DNA of 64,000 nucleotides from Alisma plantago-aquatica. Its lineage: Eukaryota; Streptophyta; Magnoliopsida; Alismatales; Alismataceae. Below are positions 1-10,082 of this stretch, one piece after another. Below the pieces are notes generated by a model, which had not been told where the DNA came from, did not search any database, and saw only the letters and a list, made by a program, of their open reading frames with translations. The first letter of the stretch is position 1; every line of letters starts with the position of its first letter. The position numbers and the translations under genes are program-made. The stretch covers positions 1,131,506,244 to 1,131,570,243 of the forward strand of contig OY856412.1 of the NCBI GenBank assembly GCA_963693085.1, in the 5' to 3' direction.

Positions 1-285
1 CACATCCATGTTATCATGCTACCTATACAACTCATAGTTCATGGAGCATAGCATCAGACACTTGACATCCATGACATCTTCAGTATGCTTCTTGTAAGCA
101 TCCCCATCAGCCCTAGGTGTAGTTGGAAGGTGTTCATCTGGTTCTGGCATCTCCAGGACATAGAGCTTGTGCTCTTGTGTGAGAATGATTCTCGGCATCC
201 TGAACCAATCATAGTAGTTATTTCCATTAAGTTTGTCCTTCTCAAGGACTGATCACATAGAAAAATGATTGTTGTTTGTTGACAT
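1..285 (-). pseudogene. 5' part of a Ty1/copia gag, cut by the window edge
   Basis: Reading the minus strand from an ATG at 285-283 gives a polar Asn-rich start, then the conserved copia Gag N-terminal block: KLNGNNYYDWFR, then RIILTQEHKLYVLE, then DAYKKH and CLMLCSMNYEL. This is the capsid region of plant copia elements (UBN2/Retrotran_gag_2 type), which packages the element RNA. An in-frame TGA follows codon 10, where relatives usually have Arg, so it is probably a CGA-to-TGA decay. A second stop lies near the left edge. The start was chosen because it is the first ATG in the conserved frame and lies downstream of the primer site at 1725-1737. The rest of gag-pol is outside the window. Confidence 0.75.
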
Positions 286-1114
286 TTGATTCTACGAAAG
301 AATTTGCAATTTTATCAAAACCCATTTTGATTTGATTTGATTAAAATTTGGGAAATAATAATTAGGTCTTTAATTAATTATCATTCTCATTATTTTGATC
401 AAATTGATAACCCTCAAGTATCAGTTTGGAAAATTACAGCAAATCAATTTTCTAATTAGCAAGATCCAAGATAATTCAACTATGGCATGACCAATGCTGC
501 AAAACACAATTAATTAACAAGTTAGGCAACTTTTTCCAATTGCAACATTTGCAATTCTTGATAGATGATATGCGCAACTCCTTGCCATAATCATTTATAT
601 GCTTCTGGGCTTATACGCTCTAAGAATCCCCCGTTATGCCTGTCCCAATATACAATACGATAATAATGTACCCCACGAAGGCAGAACCTACATTACTACC
701 ATCACACTTCCACGAGGTAGATGACACATCATGCAAAGGCATAACCTATGCTTAGTCAAACAAGTTTTTCATGTGTATTGCTATTGGAAAGAATCTTAGA
801 CTTAATATGTTTAATTGAGGGATTTATATATATCATATATATACATATATTGTATCCATTCACCACATATATAGTATGTATCATATACATGTTTTACCCC
901 ACAACGTAAACATACAGTATAAATAAAAAAGTGATGGTTATGGCCATGTATACTATAATTCTTTGGAGCCACAAGGAATTCCTACCACCTAGGCCAATCA
1001 TCACATCACATGTATGGACATGTTGTTGGTGTAGATATGTGCTTGCCAATCTAGGTAGATCGCTTCAACCCTTGAACCGGTCATCTTGCCTCTTGGCTGG
1101 TTGGTTTGTCTTCA

Positions 1115-1226
1115 TATCCAACCATTGTCTGGACACATTCCATACGGCCAGTTGGGCCTTATGGGATGGTCATCTGGCCTCCTATCCAACCAATGTTTGG
1201 ACTCTTTCCAAACACTCGGTTGGGTC
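1115..1226. repeat. Two imperfect tandem units, 68-bp period
   Basis: The block starting TATCCAACCATTGTCTGGAC at 1115 recurs at 1183 as TATCCAACCAATGTTTGGAC, followed in both by TTCCA and GTTGGG. Each unit is flanked by a GGTCATCT or GGTCGTCT motif. Confidence 0.7.
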
Positions 1227-1562
1227 CACCAGGCGGTCGTCTGGCTCATTTGTTCTATCCTCCATGGTCCATTGAGATGGTCAGATCATATCACAAACTG
1301 GTCATCACATCTTGAGATGTATCCAGTTACTATTTTATTACAATATATAAAGAAAAACCTCAAGTTACATTCGAGGGAGCAAAGGTAGGAAAAAATTAAC
1401 TTTACATTGGGAAGAAGGAGGTAGAGGCTCAGTACGCAGACCAAGACAAATAGGAATAAAACCATACCATCCAACCACACATAGATGTTGGGTATTGGCC
1501 ATAACCATGTTACACATCCACCATCAAAACCTCTTTTAGGGTGACGTGTGTAAATTGCATTT

Positions 1563-1585
1563 ATATCATATCATATCATATCATA
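1563..1585. repeat. (ATATC)n microsatellite
   Basis: Four perfect ATATC units followed by a partial unit. Confidence 0.85.
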
Positions 1586-1724
1586 ATATATTAGTTTGGG
1601 ATTATGTGGTCTTTGATCAGATACACATATGATGTGATTTAAATATTCACATCACATGCAATAAATAAATGATAAACTAAAAATATGATCATATATATTA
1701 TCCTAAAACATAGTAAATTGACAT

Positions 1725-1737
1725 GGCTCTGATACCA
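1725..1737 (-). other. Primer binding site of the minus-strand copia element
   Basis: On the minus strand it reads TGGTATCAGAGCC, the complement of the 3' end of initiator tRNA-Met used by most plant copia elements. It starts a few bases after the CA terminus of the LTR at 1742 and fixes the orientation as minus. Confidence 0.88.
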
Positions 1738-2330
1738 ATATTGTGAAATATAGGCACAAAGTATAGCGGCGGAAACAAAAATTTTATCTATCTGTATTCT
1801 CATAACATCAAGATCGCATCAAATAATATGAAATAGGGAGGATGGTTTAATGAGTTATACCTGGTCCTGGAGAAAGTCTAGTGACAACAACTCACTTCAA
1901 TGCAACTATCTTGTAATTTCTCTTGGACAGTGGTTGTGCAGCTCCTGGTCTTCCCCACAAACAACAAACAAGACAGCTTTTGTAGTGACTCATGTGGTCT
2001 CGCCACGAACTGCAGGCTGACTTTGCTCTCCTATAAGCAGCCAAAGGACTCATGCCTCTAGAGTAGTCCACATGGACCAACTAGAACTCATGTTGTTCAA
2101 CTAGAATAGATGGGAAGGAGTTGTCCCTCCCATTGGTGTACTAGTCTCCAACTTGCTCTTCCAAAATAATGAACCTCAGTTGTTCTCTCCCATCTCTATC
2201 CCTCGCTAGTCAAGTAGGATTTTCTTGGGCTCTCTTGGTTACTAAAACTATAGAGGATAACAATTGTCAAAGCAACCAATTCTCAATTGTGTATGTTATT
2301 GTTTTGCTCTGTGAAGCCCCCAGTACCCCT

Positions 2331-2339
2331 CTATTTATA
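2331..2339 (-). promoter_or_regulatory. TATA box of the copia LTR
   Basis: The minus strand reads TATAAATAG followed by AGGGG. The two related LTRs have CTATTCATAG and CTATTAATAG in the equivalent place. Confidence 0.55.
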
Positions 2340-2434
2340 GGAAGGGTTTGGGTCAGGGTTCCCAGTCATACTGGGATCTGTACGGGAGTGGAAGGGACCA
2401 GAAGATGTTGAATTTTTGCAACCTATGAGACACG

Positions 2435-2850
2435 AAATGGTTGTCTAGAACTTTGAGATGGTCATCTCATTCTTCTTAACGGTCGTCTGGAAATTTCCAA
2501 ATCACATATGAAATTGGCAATTTGTTTCCCATTAATGCTAAACATTAATCTCTTGCATCACAAGAATTGTGTAATCGAAATGATTCTGGGAAAGTATCTA
2601 GAACCTTCCTCTGGGATAATTGAGAAATATAGCACATGTGTGACAGTCGTCTCGCTCACCCATACGGTCGTTTGGTGAGCCAAGATGAACCAGTCAGTTC
2701 ATCTGAATGAATCGGTTGGTTCGCATCTCAGTTTGGGTGGAAATTCATCAATTCAATTTATAATCCCCCTGACAACCCAAACGGACATCTCAACACTTGA
2801 GATGATTGTTTGGTGCACCAAACAATCATCTCACTCTATGAGATGATTGA
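2435..2850. repeat. Array of GGTCGTCT-type motifs and palindromes in copia U3
   Basis: Degenerate copies of (A)ACGGTCGTCT and its decayed forms occur near 2435, 2455, 2478, 2642, 2662, 2779 and beyond. The densest part holds a perfect 36-bp inverted repeat at 2798-2833 (arms TGAGATGATTGTTTGGTG and complement), flanked on both sides by further CATCTCA/TGAGATG pairs. The array lies upstream of the TATA box with respect to transcription of the element. Confidence 0.75.
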
Positions 2851-2977
2851 TTGGGATGCAATCAACTGACCTGTTAAATGAATTGAGTACCTAAAAACTT
2901 TAGTAATCAATCCAATCATCATTCAAGATTAAACTCCTCTTCTAGATGAGTTCCTATGTGTGTGATCCTATAGGTCC

Positions 2978-2982
2978 CATAT
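2978..2982. repeat. Target-site duplication CATAT, left copy
   Basis: CATAT directly precedes the TG of Athila copy A and recurs directly after its terminal CA at 26580-26584. Removing the element and one copy restores the copia LTR sequence seen at about 41780 and 60100. Confidence 0.9.
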
Positions 2983-3300
2983 TGATTCATCCCTATTTTA
3001 GGGCTTCATCTTGTGTCATATTGTATTTCAATCACATCTATACATGTTATATCTCATGTTATTTCCCCTAATATGCATACTTGTGTAAAATGCACTTATG
3101 GACATTATTTGTATGTTTTTAGGCATTTGGACCACACATGGATGGAAGAGAGAGAAGGAGTGATCCTAGGGTTTCTCTACCATTGGAAAGGCCTATAGTG
3201 AAGTCTGAGGCTCCTTCAACCTACCCCTAGTGGCCAACTCTCCATTCAAACAAAAATGTCTAGGAATATCTAAGGAATCAAGTCAAAGTTCTGCAATAGA

Positions 3301-3660
3301 GACCACCACGACCGTGGTACCTCAGAACGGTCGTGCTAGCTTATCCAAAATCAATATTATAACATTGAAGCAAAGTAAGAATTACCATGGCCGTGTCACT
3401 CAGAATGGTCATCGTGGACTGACCCAGAACGGTCGTGCCACCTTGCACAACCGTGTGGCAGCTGATGCAGAATGTGTTTGGAGCTAAGAACGGGCAGAGT
3501 TATCCAAGCCACCACGGCCTTGGTGACCACCACAACCATGCTACCCTTGCCCCACCATGGTCGTGGTGGCCACCATGGTCGTGCTACTTCATGTACAAAT
3601 TTGACCAAGTCACTGTGATTTTTCCCCATTTCTCACCTCTGTCATTCCACACCACCACAG
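3301..3660. repeat. Palindromic CACGRYCGTG array in Athila U3 (5' LTR)
   Basis: About eleven degenerate copies of a 10-bp palindrome are seen, such as CCACGACCGTGG, GAACGGTCGTGCTAGC, CCATGGCCGTG, GCACAACCGTG and CCATGGTCGTGCTAC. They are often followed by CTA(C/G)C or GGTG. CATGG and CAAC variants look like CpG-to-TpG/CpA decay of CACGG. The array ends about 80 bases upstream of the TATA box. Confidence 0.75.
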
Positions 3661-3742
3661 CCTTACTACTTAGAAAAACCTAGCTACTTTTGCATTGTAT
3701 TTCCAACTTTACCCCTACATGACCTATTACTTCCCCCACACC

Positions 3743-3750
3743 ATATATAC
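3743..3750 (+). promoter_or_regulatory. TATA box of Athila copy A 5' LTR
   Basis: ATATATAC follows CCCCCACACC. The matching position in the other Athila LTRs reads TATATATA (24971) and ATATATAA (33931). Confidence 0.6.
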
Positions 3751-4315
3751 CTAGATCGCAGCTGGAGCATGAGGTTATCTACCTTCTACCACATCCTAGA
3801 TCCCCATTTTCACCCCTTAGCCATTCCACTCCGTTTCCACCTCCATTCCACTAGATTTCACCATTTCCACCACCACAACCCTAGTTTCCTAATGTTTTGA
3901 CCCTATTCCACCACCATCCCATGCCCTTGGATCTTAGAGGAAAAAGTAGGACCTCTTGCAGTAGCTGAAGAGGAGGATTACTCCATCTACACTGAGCTCC
4001 ATGGCTTCTTCTACCTCTTTCTCCTTTCTTTTTGTATTTTGCATTTCCATGAGTAGCTAGGCCCCTTGGGTGGGTTGTTTGGGGTCAAAAAATTTACTTT
4101 GATACCATGTTGGGGGAAATGATATGTAAACATTGTAATATTGTTTTCTAATGATTATGTTCTATTCTATCTCACTCTTCATGAATTTCTTGTTGATTTG
4201 TGCTTAAAATTGCCTAGAAATTAAGGGAAATTGCTTATATGTGTGAATTTTAGGATTTGCTCCTTGGTCTAAATTATGGATCCCTAGCTAGCCACTCATC
4301 TTCCTACATGCTAAT

Positions 4316-5680
4316 TGACAGTATATAACATGCTTGTAATACGCAAGTGTACGTGTTGAAATAATATGAGATTATGAGTCCTGAGTTATCGAACATAGAG
4401 AGTTGTGAGGTTAAAGACTACTACTAATTAGGATTGATCAGCTAGGACGGTAAAAAAGGTTGAAAATGGTTTATTTGAATGAAAATGAATGTAGAAACAA
4501 AATAATCTTAAAGATTAAGTTACTCAGACAAAGGAATTCCTCAGGACAATGGTTTCGTCGTGGATAACATTGTAGTTAACTCCACATGCTAATATCTCTT
4601 ACCCCTATCCCTCGATAAAGAGCCTGTAGCAAGAACTACCCACTCCCGCATTGTAGTTTACTACCTATTCTAATGCTAATCCCAATCCCATAGTAATTGG
4701 TTGATAAGTTAGGTGCTTTACGATTAATCTCTAGGTTTCTCCTCCTATTTACGCTCCATTTTTCCTAAAGGGCACAATAAATGAGTAAATCTATGATTTT
4801 ACAACCTTTAACTTCTCTTTCGAAATGATTAAGGATCTAAAAGCCTACCTATGGTGATCAAATATAAATAGAACAAGACAATCTCATAGATTTATATCTA
4901 GAAAATAGGGATAAAAGTGATATTAATACATATCAGGGCTACTCTCAGATTCTAAGGAATTAAGGGGATTAGCTGAATATGTAAGACATGGTGTCACAAT
5001 AGATCAAAAATATGCAAAACATGGATTTTGAGATACTGGAAATAGGAGAAAGAGTTAAGGAGGAGATCTAGAGGAGATGGAGTCGTTCTGCTGTCGTTTC
5101 CGCCTAAAAAATGCCTTTGAAGTCCACTAGATTGGGTTCCTCCACTTTCTCTCCCCTTTCACCTTTCGTGTCGTCCCCCTATGATAGAGAATGAAATTCC
5201 ACTTCTAATGGTGTCTTTTATAGCTGTTGTACATGTTTAGGTTGAGTGAAAACCTAAATATTATTTTTCATAATAATATGTGTTGGATTTAACACATACA
5301 ATTAAGGTCATCAGCGCCTATGTTGGTACTACCGAGTTAGCTGCAGTAGAAACCCTTTTCCTTTTTGATCTAGAACAATAATATTTTTTGTACTTCGATA
5401 CCATGTCGGTACTACTGAGTTGCATATCGGTAGTATCGACTTTGCTCCAGTAAATAATAATTATCTGCAATAAAATAAGTAATGAATTAAATCAAATTAT
5501 TATTATAATAATTAAAATATGTAAAATACATGCAAAATATAAGAAAAATATAAGAACTGATGGACACATGATTGGCACTAATTTGTGAAATATGTATTAA
5601 AAGATATAGAATTAAGAGTAATTGGAAATGAAATCAACCAAAGTAAGCAACCAAAATAGTGACAATTTGTGCACACACCA
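4316..5680 (-). mobile_element. Solo LTR, probably gypsy, inserted in the Athila 5' LTR
   Basis: The 3' Athila LTR is continuous across this point (about 25520), which defines a 1365-bp insertion. It has TGACAGTATATAAC...GCACACACCA ends (TG...CA) and flanks CTAAT (4311-4315) and CTAAC (5681-5685), a near-perfect 5-bp duplication. No coding region, primer site or internal domain is seen, so a solo LTR left by recombination fits best. A TATAAAAG box reads on the minus strand (5222-5215). The plus-strand start contains CGCAAGTGTACG, a motif I associate with the 3' part of Tat/Athila-like LTRs, which also supports minus orientation. Confidence 0.78.
5215..5222 (-). promoter_or_regulatory. TATA box of the solo LTR
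   Basis: The minus strand reads TATAAAAG. It is the only good TATA match in the solo LTR and gives its likely orientation. Confidence 0.45.
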
Positions 5681-6733
5681 CTAACCAATTCTCCTAACCC
5701 TAGTTGAGAGATCTAAGTAGCTAGTTTAGATGAATTTAGTGTGTTTGTCATGGAGCTTTCTCAAGTCTTTCTCAAGTCTAGAATGTGGGTGATGGGAGGC
5801 CTAAAACGTCACTTCCACTCCTATTACTAACCTCAGCCCCTAATCGTCCTAAGATCATCTAACCTAGAAAACTAATCTTGTTTGTACTCTAATTGAAACA
5901 CACCTAAAGCCTAACCCAATTGAGCCTCACAAGGGTAGTAGGGGGTGTTAGGGACTAGTTCCCCTATACACAACCTAGCATATCCATGGCCACTCAGTAG
6001 TTTAGGATGATAATTTATTATACTCTAGCTTGTTGTTTGGTTTGATCATCTAAATGAAAGCATAATGTTCACATATCACCCCCAACCTAATTGATAACTA
6101 CATTTCCCAAACAGCCCACACACCCCTTTATTGCTTTAAAACCCTAATTAGCTTCTTGCTTAGCTAGTGTTTGCTTAGTTAGCTTCTTGCCTTGTTCTTG
6201 CTTTGTCCTTGCTAGTTTAGGCCTTTTATTGCATTTTTGCCCTTTTTTCTAGCTTAGAGTAGAGTAGACTCCTTTTTATTGCCTTAGTGTAGATTGTTCT
6301 CTTATTGCCTTTCTTTCTTGCGTTGTCTTTTCTTGCTTAGTAGAATTAACTATCTAGGATTAACTTAGGTTTTTATATTGTTTGCTTTCCTTTACTTTCT
6401 TTCTTTTTCAACACTTAGTGTAATCAATCAAATTAACCTTTAAACCCTTCAAGCCTAGACTTTGCAGCAGGAACCTATCCCAAAAACTAACCTAGATCTA
6501 GTGCCCCCTTTTATCCATGTGGATCGACACTATACTTGCCGCCCTCCTATACTACGACATGACCCCGTGTGCTTGCGGGTGTAGTGTTTTTAGTAGAAGT
6601 AGGTGTGTAGGTTTAGGTCCTTATAAATTTTGAAATTTAATCCACCCTTGTGTTGTTTGCTCATGAAGTTGCATCTATTCAAATTCTAATTGAGTAGTGT
6701 GTAACACCATTGGCAGAAATGCACTAAGATTTT

Positions 6734-6751
6734 TGGTGTCGTTGCCAGGGA
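6734..6751 (+). other. Primer binding site of Athila copy A (tRNA-Asp type)
   Basis: TGGTGTCGTTGCCAGGGA differs by three transitions from TGGCGCCGTTGCCGGGGA, the complement of the tRNA-Asp 3' end used by Athila and Tat elements. It begins seven bases after the LTR end. Confidence 0.88.
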
Positions 6752-6920
6752 GAAAGGTACTCGGCCGAGCTAGTTAGTTTTGCTTTGATCTTTTTCTACT
6801 ACCTTCATCGTTGCTATTATTTTATTCTTTATTCTCTACATTCTTTGTGCATATTGGTTTGTTAACTTGCTTTATTTTGTTTGGTTGTGTGCATGTGACA
6901 AGCCACTCAGGGAAGATAAG

Positions 6921-8264
6921 ATGGAAGGCCAAAATGCACCTCGCAAGCCACTTCAAGATTACTTCATGCCTAGAAACTACAAATCACCAATTGCTAGCAG
7001 AGTCGATCAAATGCCATGGGAGCAATTCTCCATCCCTCCATGTACTTCTTGGGATCCTACCCACCTATGGCTCGAAGAGTGAGAACCCCTACAAGCACTT
7101 GGTCTCATTTCTTGAAGTATGCTCCACCTTCATGACGCCAACGATAAGTGATGACACAATCTGGTTGACCTTGTTCCCATTCTCCCTCAAAGACAAATCC
7201 AAAGATTGGTATGATTCAAGAAGGGACATCATGAGTTGGGAAGAGATGAAGAATGCTTTTTTGAGGCAATTCTACTCTATATCAAGGTTGACACAAATTC
7301 AACGTACCATAGTGAGTTACAGTTAAATGGGAAATGAACAACTTCACAATGCTTGGGAGAGATTTAAGAAGATGTTGAGAGAGTGCCCACAACATGAGAT
7401 CCCTTTGTAGAACCTAATTCAATCTTCTACTCCAGCCTATCTCTAAAGGATTAAGCTACTGTAGATTCTTCTTGTGGAGGAGTTTTCATGGCTAGGCCAC
7501 CTAAGGAGATATGGCCATTATATGAGCAGTTAGCATAAGGTTCAAGAATTTGAGCTTCTAGCATGATGAATGACAGTGGCCATACCTATGGGGTGACATC
7601 TCTGACTCATAATGACTCAAGCCTGCAAGTGATGAAGATTCTTGGTGACATGGTGAGTTTCATGAAGAACCAAGTCACAAATGTTCCTTTCCACTATGTC
7701 AATTCTATTGAGCTCTATGGTGAAGAAAAGAAGAAACTTCACTCCTATAGCTACCAAGAACCATAAAGTCCAAGATATAGCTCAAGGTTTGAGGAAGAGG
7801 TTCTAATTAGGTTAAAGATATTTGATGACATACAAATGAATGTGACAAGGCTTGAGGAGAGGATAGAGCAACTATCTTCCATAATTGCTCTCCAAGAAGA
7901 AGAATTGTCTTCAAAACCCATCTTGAGTTTCAATGAAGAAAGTGGACCAATGGAATCTTCACAAGTTTTCCATAGTCCACATCCCATGCAAGTGCAGCCC
8001 ATATACCACTTCCAAGGCCATCCAAATCCTTACACACCTCCTCCCCCTCCCTCACCGCAACTTTCTCAACAATTCACCTTCCAACCTCAATTGTCCCCTC
8101 CACTACTATTTCAATACCAAGTACCGCCTCCACCTCCTCCACATCCACAACTAGCTCCCCCTCTCCACCATGAGAAAGGAAGTGTTGTAATAGTTCTAAG
8201 AAGTAGAACATCTATTGAGCAATCTGTAAGTCAAAGAAAGGTTGATAAAGCAAAGCAAAGGTAG
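6921..8264 (+). pseudogene. Athila gag
   Basis: Starting at ATG 6921 (MEGQNAPRKP), the frame runs to a stop near 7080. A frameshift near 7035 moves the conserved part to another frame: SENPYKHLVSFLEVC, then LFPFSLKDKSKDWYDS and SWEEMKNAFLRQFY, which form the Retrotrans_gag capsid core. After a stop at 7324 the homology continues with EQLHNAWERFKKMLRECPQH and a GG..MARPPKE block. A coiled-coil-like segment (about 7836-7920) and a Pro/Gln-rich stretch (7975-8160) follow, then VLRSRTSIEQ, corresponding to the LRSG motif between Athila gag and protease. No zinc knuckle is seen. It would encode the structural protein of the particle; it is non-functional here. Confidence 0.85.
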
Positions 8265-8519
8265 CCAAGTGGTGATATTGTGATTGTGATTGGTGAAGAT
8301 GATTTCGTGACACCACATGTTGAGTTTGTGATACCATGTGCTCCACCACACACTCCATTTGTAGGTCCTACCATCCCTAGTATGCCACTTCATGACATAC
8401 TACAAGAGGATCATATTGGTGCAAATAAGGCCGAAGAAAGTGAGCCACCATTCATTGAATAATTAGATCAGCCACCGAAAGTAAGGAGGAGACAATAGCA
8501 TGATGTTGATATTCGAGGT

Positions 8520-9124
8520 TTTTTTCCAAGTGAAGGTCAATATTCCATTATTGGATGCTATCAAGAAAATCCCATCATATGCCAAGATTCTTAAGGAGTA
8601 CTTATGCACCTTAAGAGAAGGCAACATGGAGAATACCAAATAGAGTCAAGTTGACCAAATAAGTGAGCTCAATCCTCCAACACTCACTTCCCGTGAAGAG
8701 GACAGACCCATGAGCCCCAATCATACCTAGCTACATTGGGGGGCATTGCATAGACAAATCCCTACTTGATTTGGGATCTAGAGTGAATTTGATGCCATAT
8801 AGTGTCTATGTTGAGCTGGGCATAGGCAAGTTGAAACCAGCTCATTGCACCCTCCAATTGGTGGACTGTTCCATCAAAATGCCTAGAGGAAGAGTGGATG
8901 ATGTTTTGGTGATGATTGACAAGGAAAGAGGAGCAGTGTTCCCAGCTGATTTCATTGTTCTTGACATGGAGCCAGATGATAGGAAGATTCCCATCATCTT
9001 GGGAAGACCATTCTTATCTACAACTAATGTTGAGAAACACATTTGCAGTGGCATAACGACAGTCTCTTTCATGGACATGAAGATGATGATCAACAAATAC
9101 AAGTCCTCATCCAGACTAGTTTGA
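8520..9124 (+). pseudogene. Athila pol: linker and aspartic protease
   Basis: The linker is recognisable by VNIPLLDAIKKIPSYAKILK (about 8535-8595), which precedes protease in Athila polyproteins. After several stops, the retropepsin reads DKSLLDLGSRVNLMPYSVY; the catalytic Asp of D-L-G-S is at 8768-8770. It continues through LQLVDCSIKMPRG, ADFIVLDMEPDD and the flap-side signature IPIILGRPFLST, then stops at 9122. From the DLG motif on it is one open frame of about 118 codons. Protease would cleave the Gag-Pol polyprotein. What should follow, reverse transcriptase, is absent. Confidence 0.88.
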
Positions 9125-9600
9125 GATGAGGATATCAAACATGGTCACTTCAAGAGTCTGATTGGTCATTTGAGAGGAGGAGATATGGATGAAAGATTTG
9201 ATGACAACTTTGGTGATCAAAGGGATGAGGATCATCAATTGAGTGCAAATGAGAGATGCATTTATTGCAAGAATGGGCACATGAGAATTCGAAATAATTG
9301 AAAATTGAAGAATCTCCAAGAAGCCCAGTTGAAGGCATGAAACTCATCACTTGTGGGAGGCAACCCACTTAGGTTTGGGAATGTTTCACCCAACCTTCCA
9401 TTTTAGAATCTTTTGGTTAGTTTTACACTTTTCCAAGAAAACACACACACACTCTTGTTATTAATAGTTTTTTTTAGTTTTTAGATGTAAAGGTGAAAAT
9501 AGGGTGAAATGAAGAAGGTTAGATAAAATTTTGACAAGGAGTCAATGAAAAATAACTTTGGGTCAAAGATTTGATGTTTTGATGAGACTCAAGTTGAAAT
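9125..9600 (+). other. Post-protease remnant and pol deletion junction
   Basis: Short open pieces follow the protease (for example a CIYCKNGHMRIRN stretch near 9258). From about 9310 the sequence matches what follows integrase in Athila copy B: a GTGGGAGGCAACCC block here against a GTGGGGGACCCCC block near 29020, both followed by TTCCAAGAA(A)ACACACACAC. RT, RNase H and integrase, about 3-4 kb in a normal Athila, are missing between them. No other gene is seen. Confidence 0.7.
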
Positions 9601-9840
9601 GAACTATCATAGTACCCACCACTGCCGTGGTGACATGGAACAGTTGTGGTGGTGCACTCAAAATCAATAGGGAAATCAAAGTGAATCAAAGAAGAATTGA
9701 GAACTGAAGTACAGGCCCAGCACGGCCGTGCAAGGTAGCACAACTGTGTAGGCACCTAGCCAGAATGGTCATGTGGAGCATCAAAGTCATGATGTATGAA
9801 GAGAACACAACCATGCCATGTAGCACGGCCATGCTATAAT
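9601..9840. repeat. Internal cluster of CACGRYCGTG palindromes (copy A)
   Basis: About seven degenerate units: CCACTGCCGTGGTG, CAGTTGTGGTGGTG, CAGCACGGCCGTGC, AGCACAACTGTG, GAATGGTCATGTGG, CACAACCATGCC and AGCACGGCCATGCTA. It is the same motif family as in the LTR U3 but lies upstream of the env-like ORF. Confidence 0.7.
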
Positions 9841-10082
9841 CTGATCTAGCACTTAAATCAGCCATTTTGCAAAGTTTCATTTCAGCTTCACATTCATTCT
9901 TCCCAAACAGAACGGCTGTCTCCGTTCCTTAGCGGCCTTGCAGCACTTCGCACCCCCTCTCCAGCCCTCGAGTCACCACCAAATCACCCCTAATCCATCT
10001 CCAATCAATTCCCCATCATTTCCACTACCTTAATCTACAAATTTCACCCATTTTCATCAACAAATTCTCCCATTTCTCTCCA

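Larger units (their letters stand above)
286..1724 (-). other. Untranslated leader of the minus-strand copia element
   Basis: About 1.4 kb separates the primer site from the gag start, long for a copia leader. No coding region is recognisable; the short open frames here have no family features. It contains AT-rich tracts (824-860), a 68-bp-period repeat (1115-1226), a pentanucleotide microsatellite, and several GGTCATCT/GGTCGTCT motifs like those in the adjoining LTR. Part of it could be an older insertion that I cannot delimit. Confidence 0.5.
1742..2982 (-). mobile_element. Copia 5' LTR, inner (U5/R/proximal U3) segment
   Basis: The segment begins (plus strand) with TG at the primer-site side and includes the GCGGCGGAAAC block near the LTR terminus that is common in plant copia LTRs. 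It carries a minus-strand TATA box at 2331-2339. From about 2880 it matches the copia LTRs at 40953-42736 and 59291-62430 (the TAGTAATCAAT and TGTGTGTGA...TAGG stretches). Athila copy A breaks it at 2982/2983, and the homology resumes at 26585 without loss. Its promoter-proximal half does not resemble the other two LTRs. Confidence 0.8.
2983..6726 (+). repeat. 5' LTR of Athila copy A
   Basis: It starts TGATTCATCCCTATTTTAGG and ends GGCAGAAATGCACTA, where the 3' LTR ends GGCAGAAACACACCA, so the terminal CA has decayed to TA. It is 3744 bp long, of which 1370 bp are the solo LTR and its duplication. The remaining 2374 bp match the 2397-bp 3' LTR. It contains a palindrome array (3301-3660), a TATA box (3743-3750) and a polypyrimidine-rich section after the solo LTR. 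Confidence 0.9.

Noticed and set aside
3301..3660. Palindrome array as a CRISPR or satellite
   Set aside because: Units are degenerate, irregularly spaced, without unique equal-length spacers, and sit at a fixed place in a retrotransposon LTR.
8836..9138. Minus-strand open frame opposite the Athila protease
   Set aside because: Shadow of the protease, which has a clear retropepsin signature on the plus strand.
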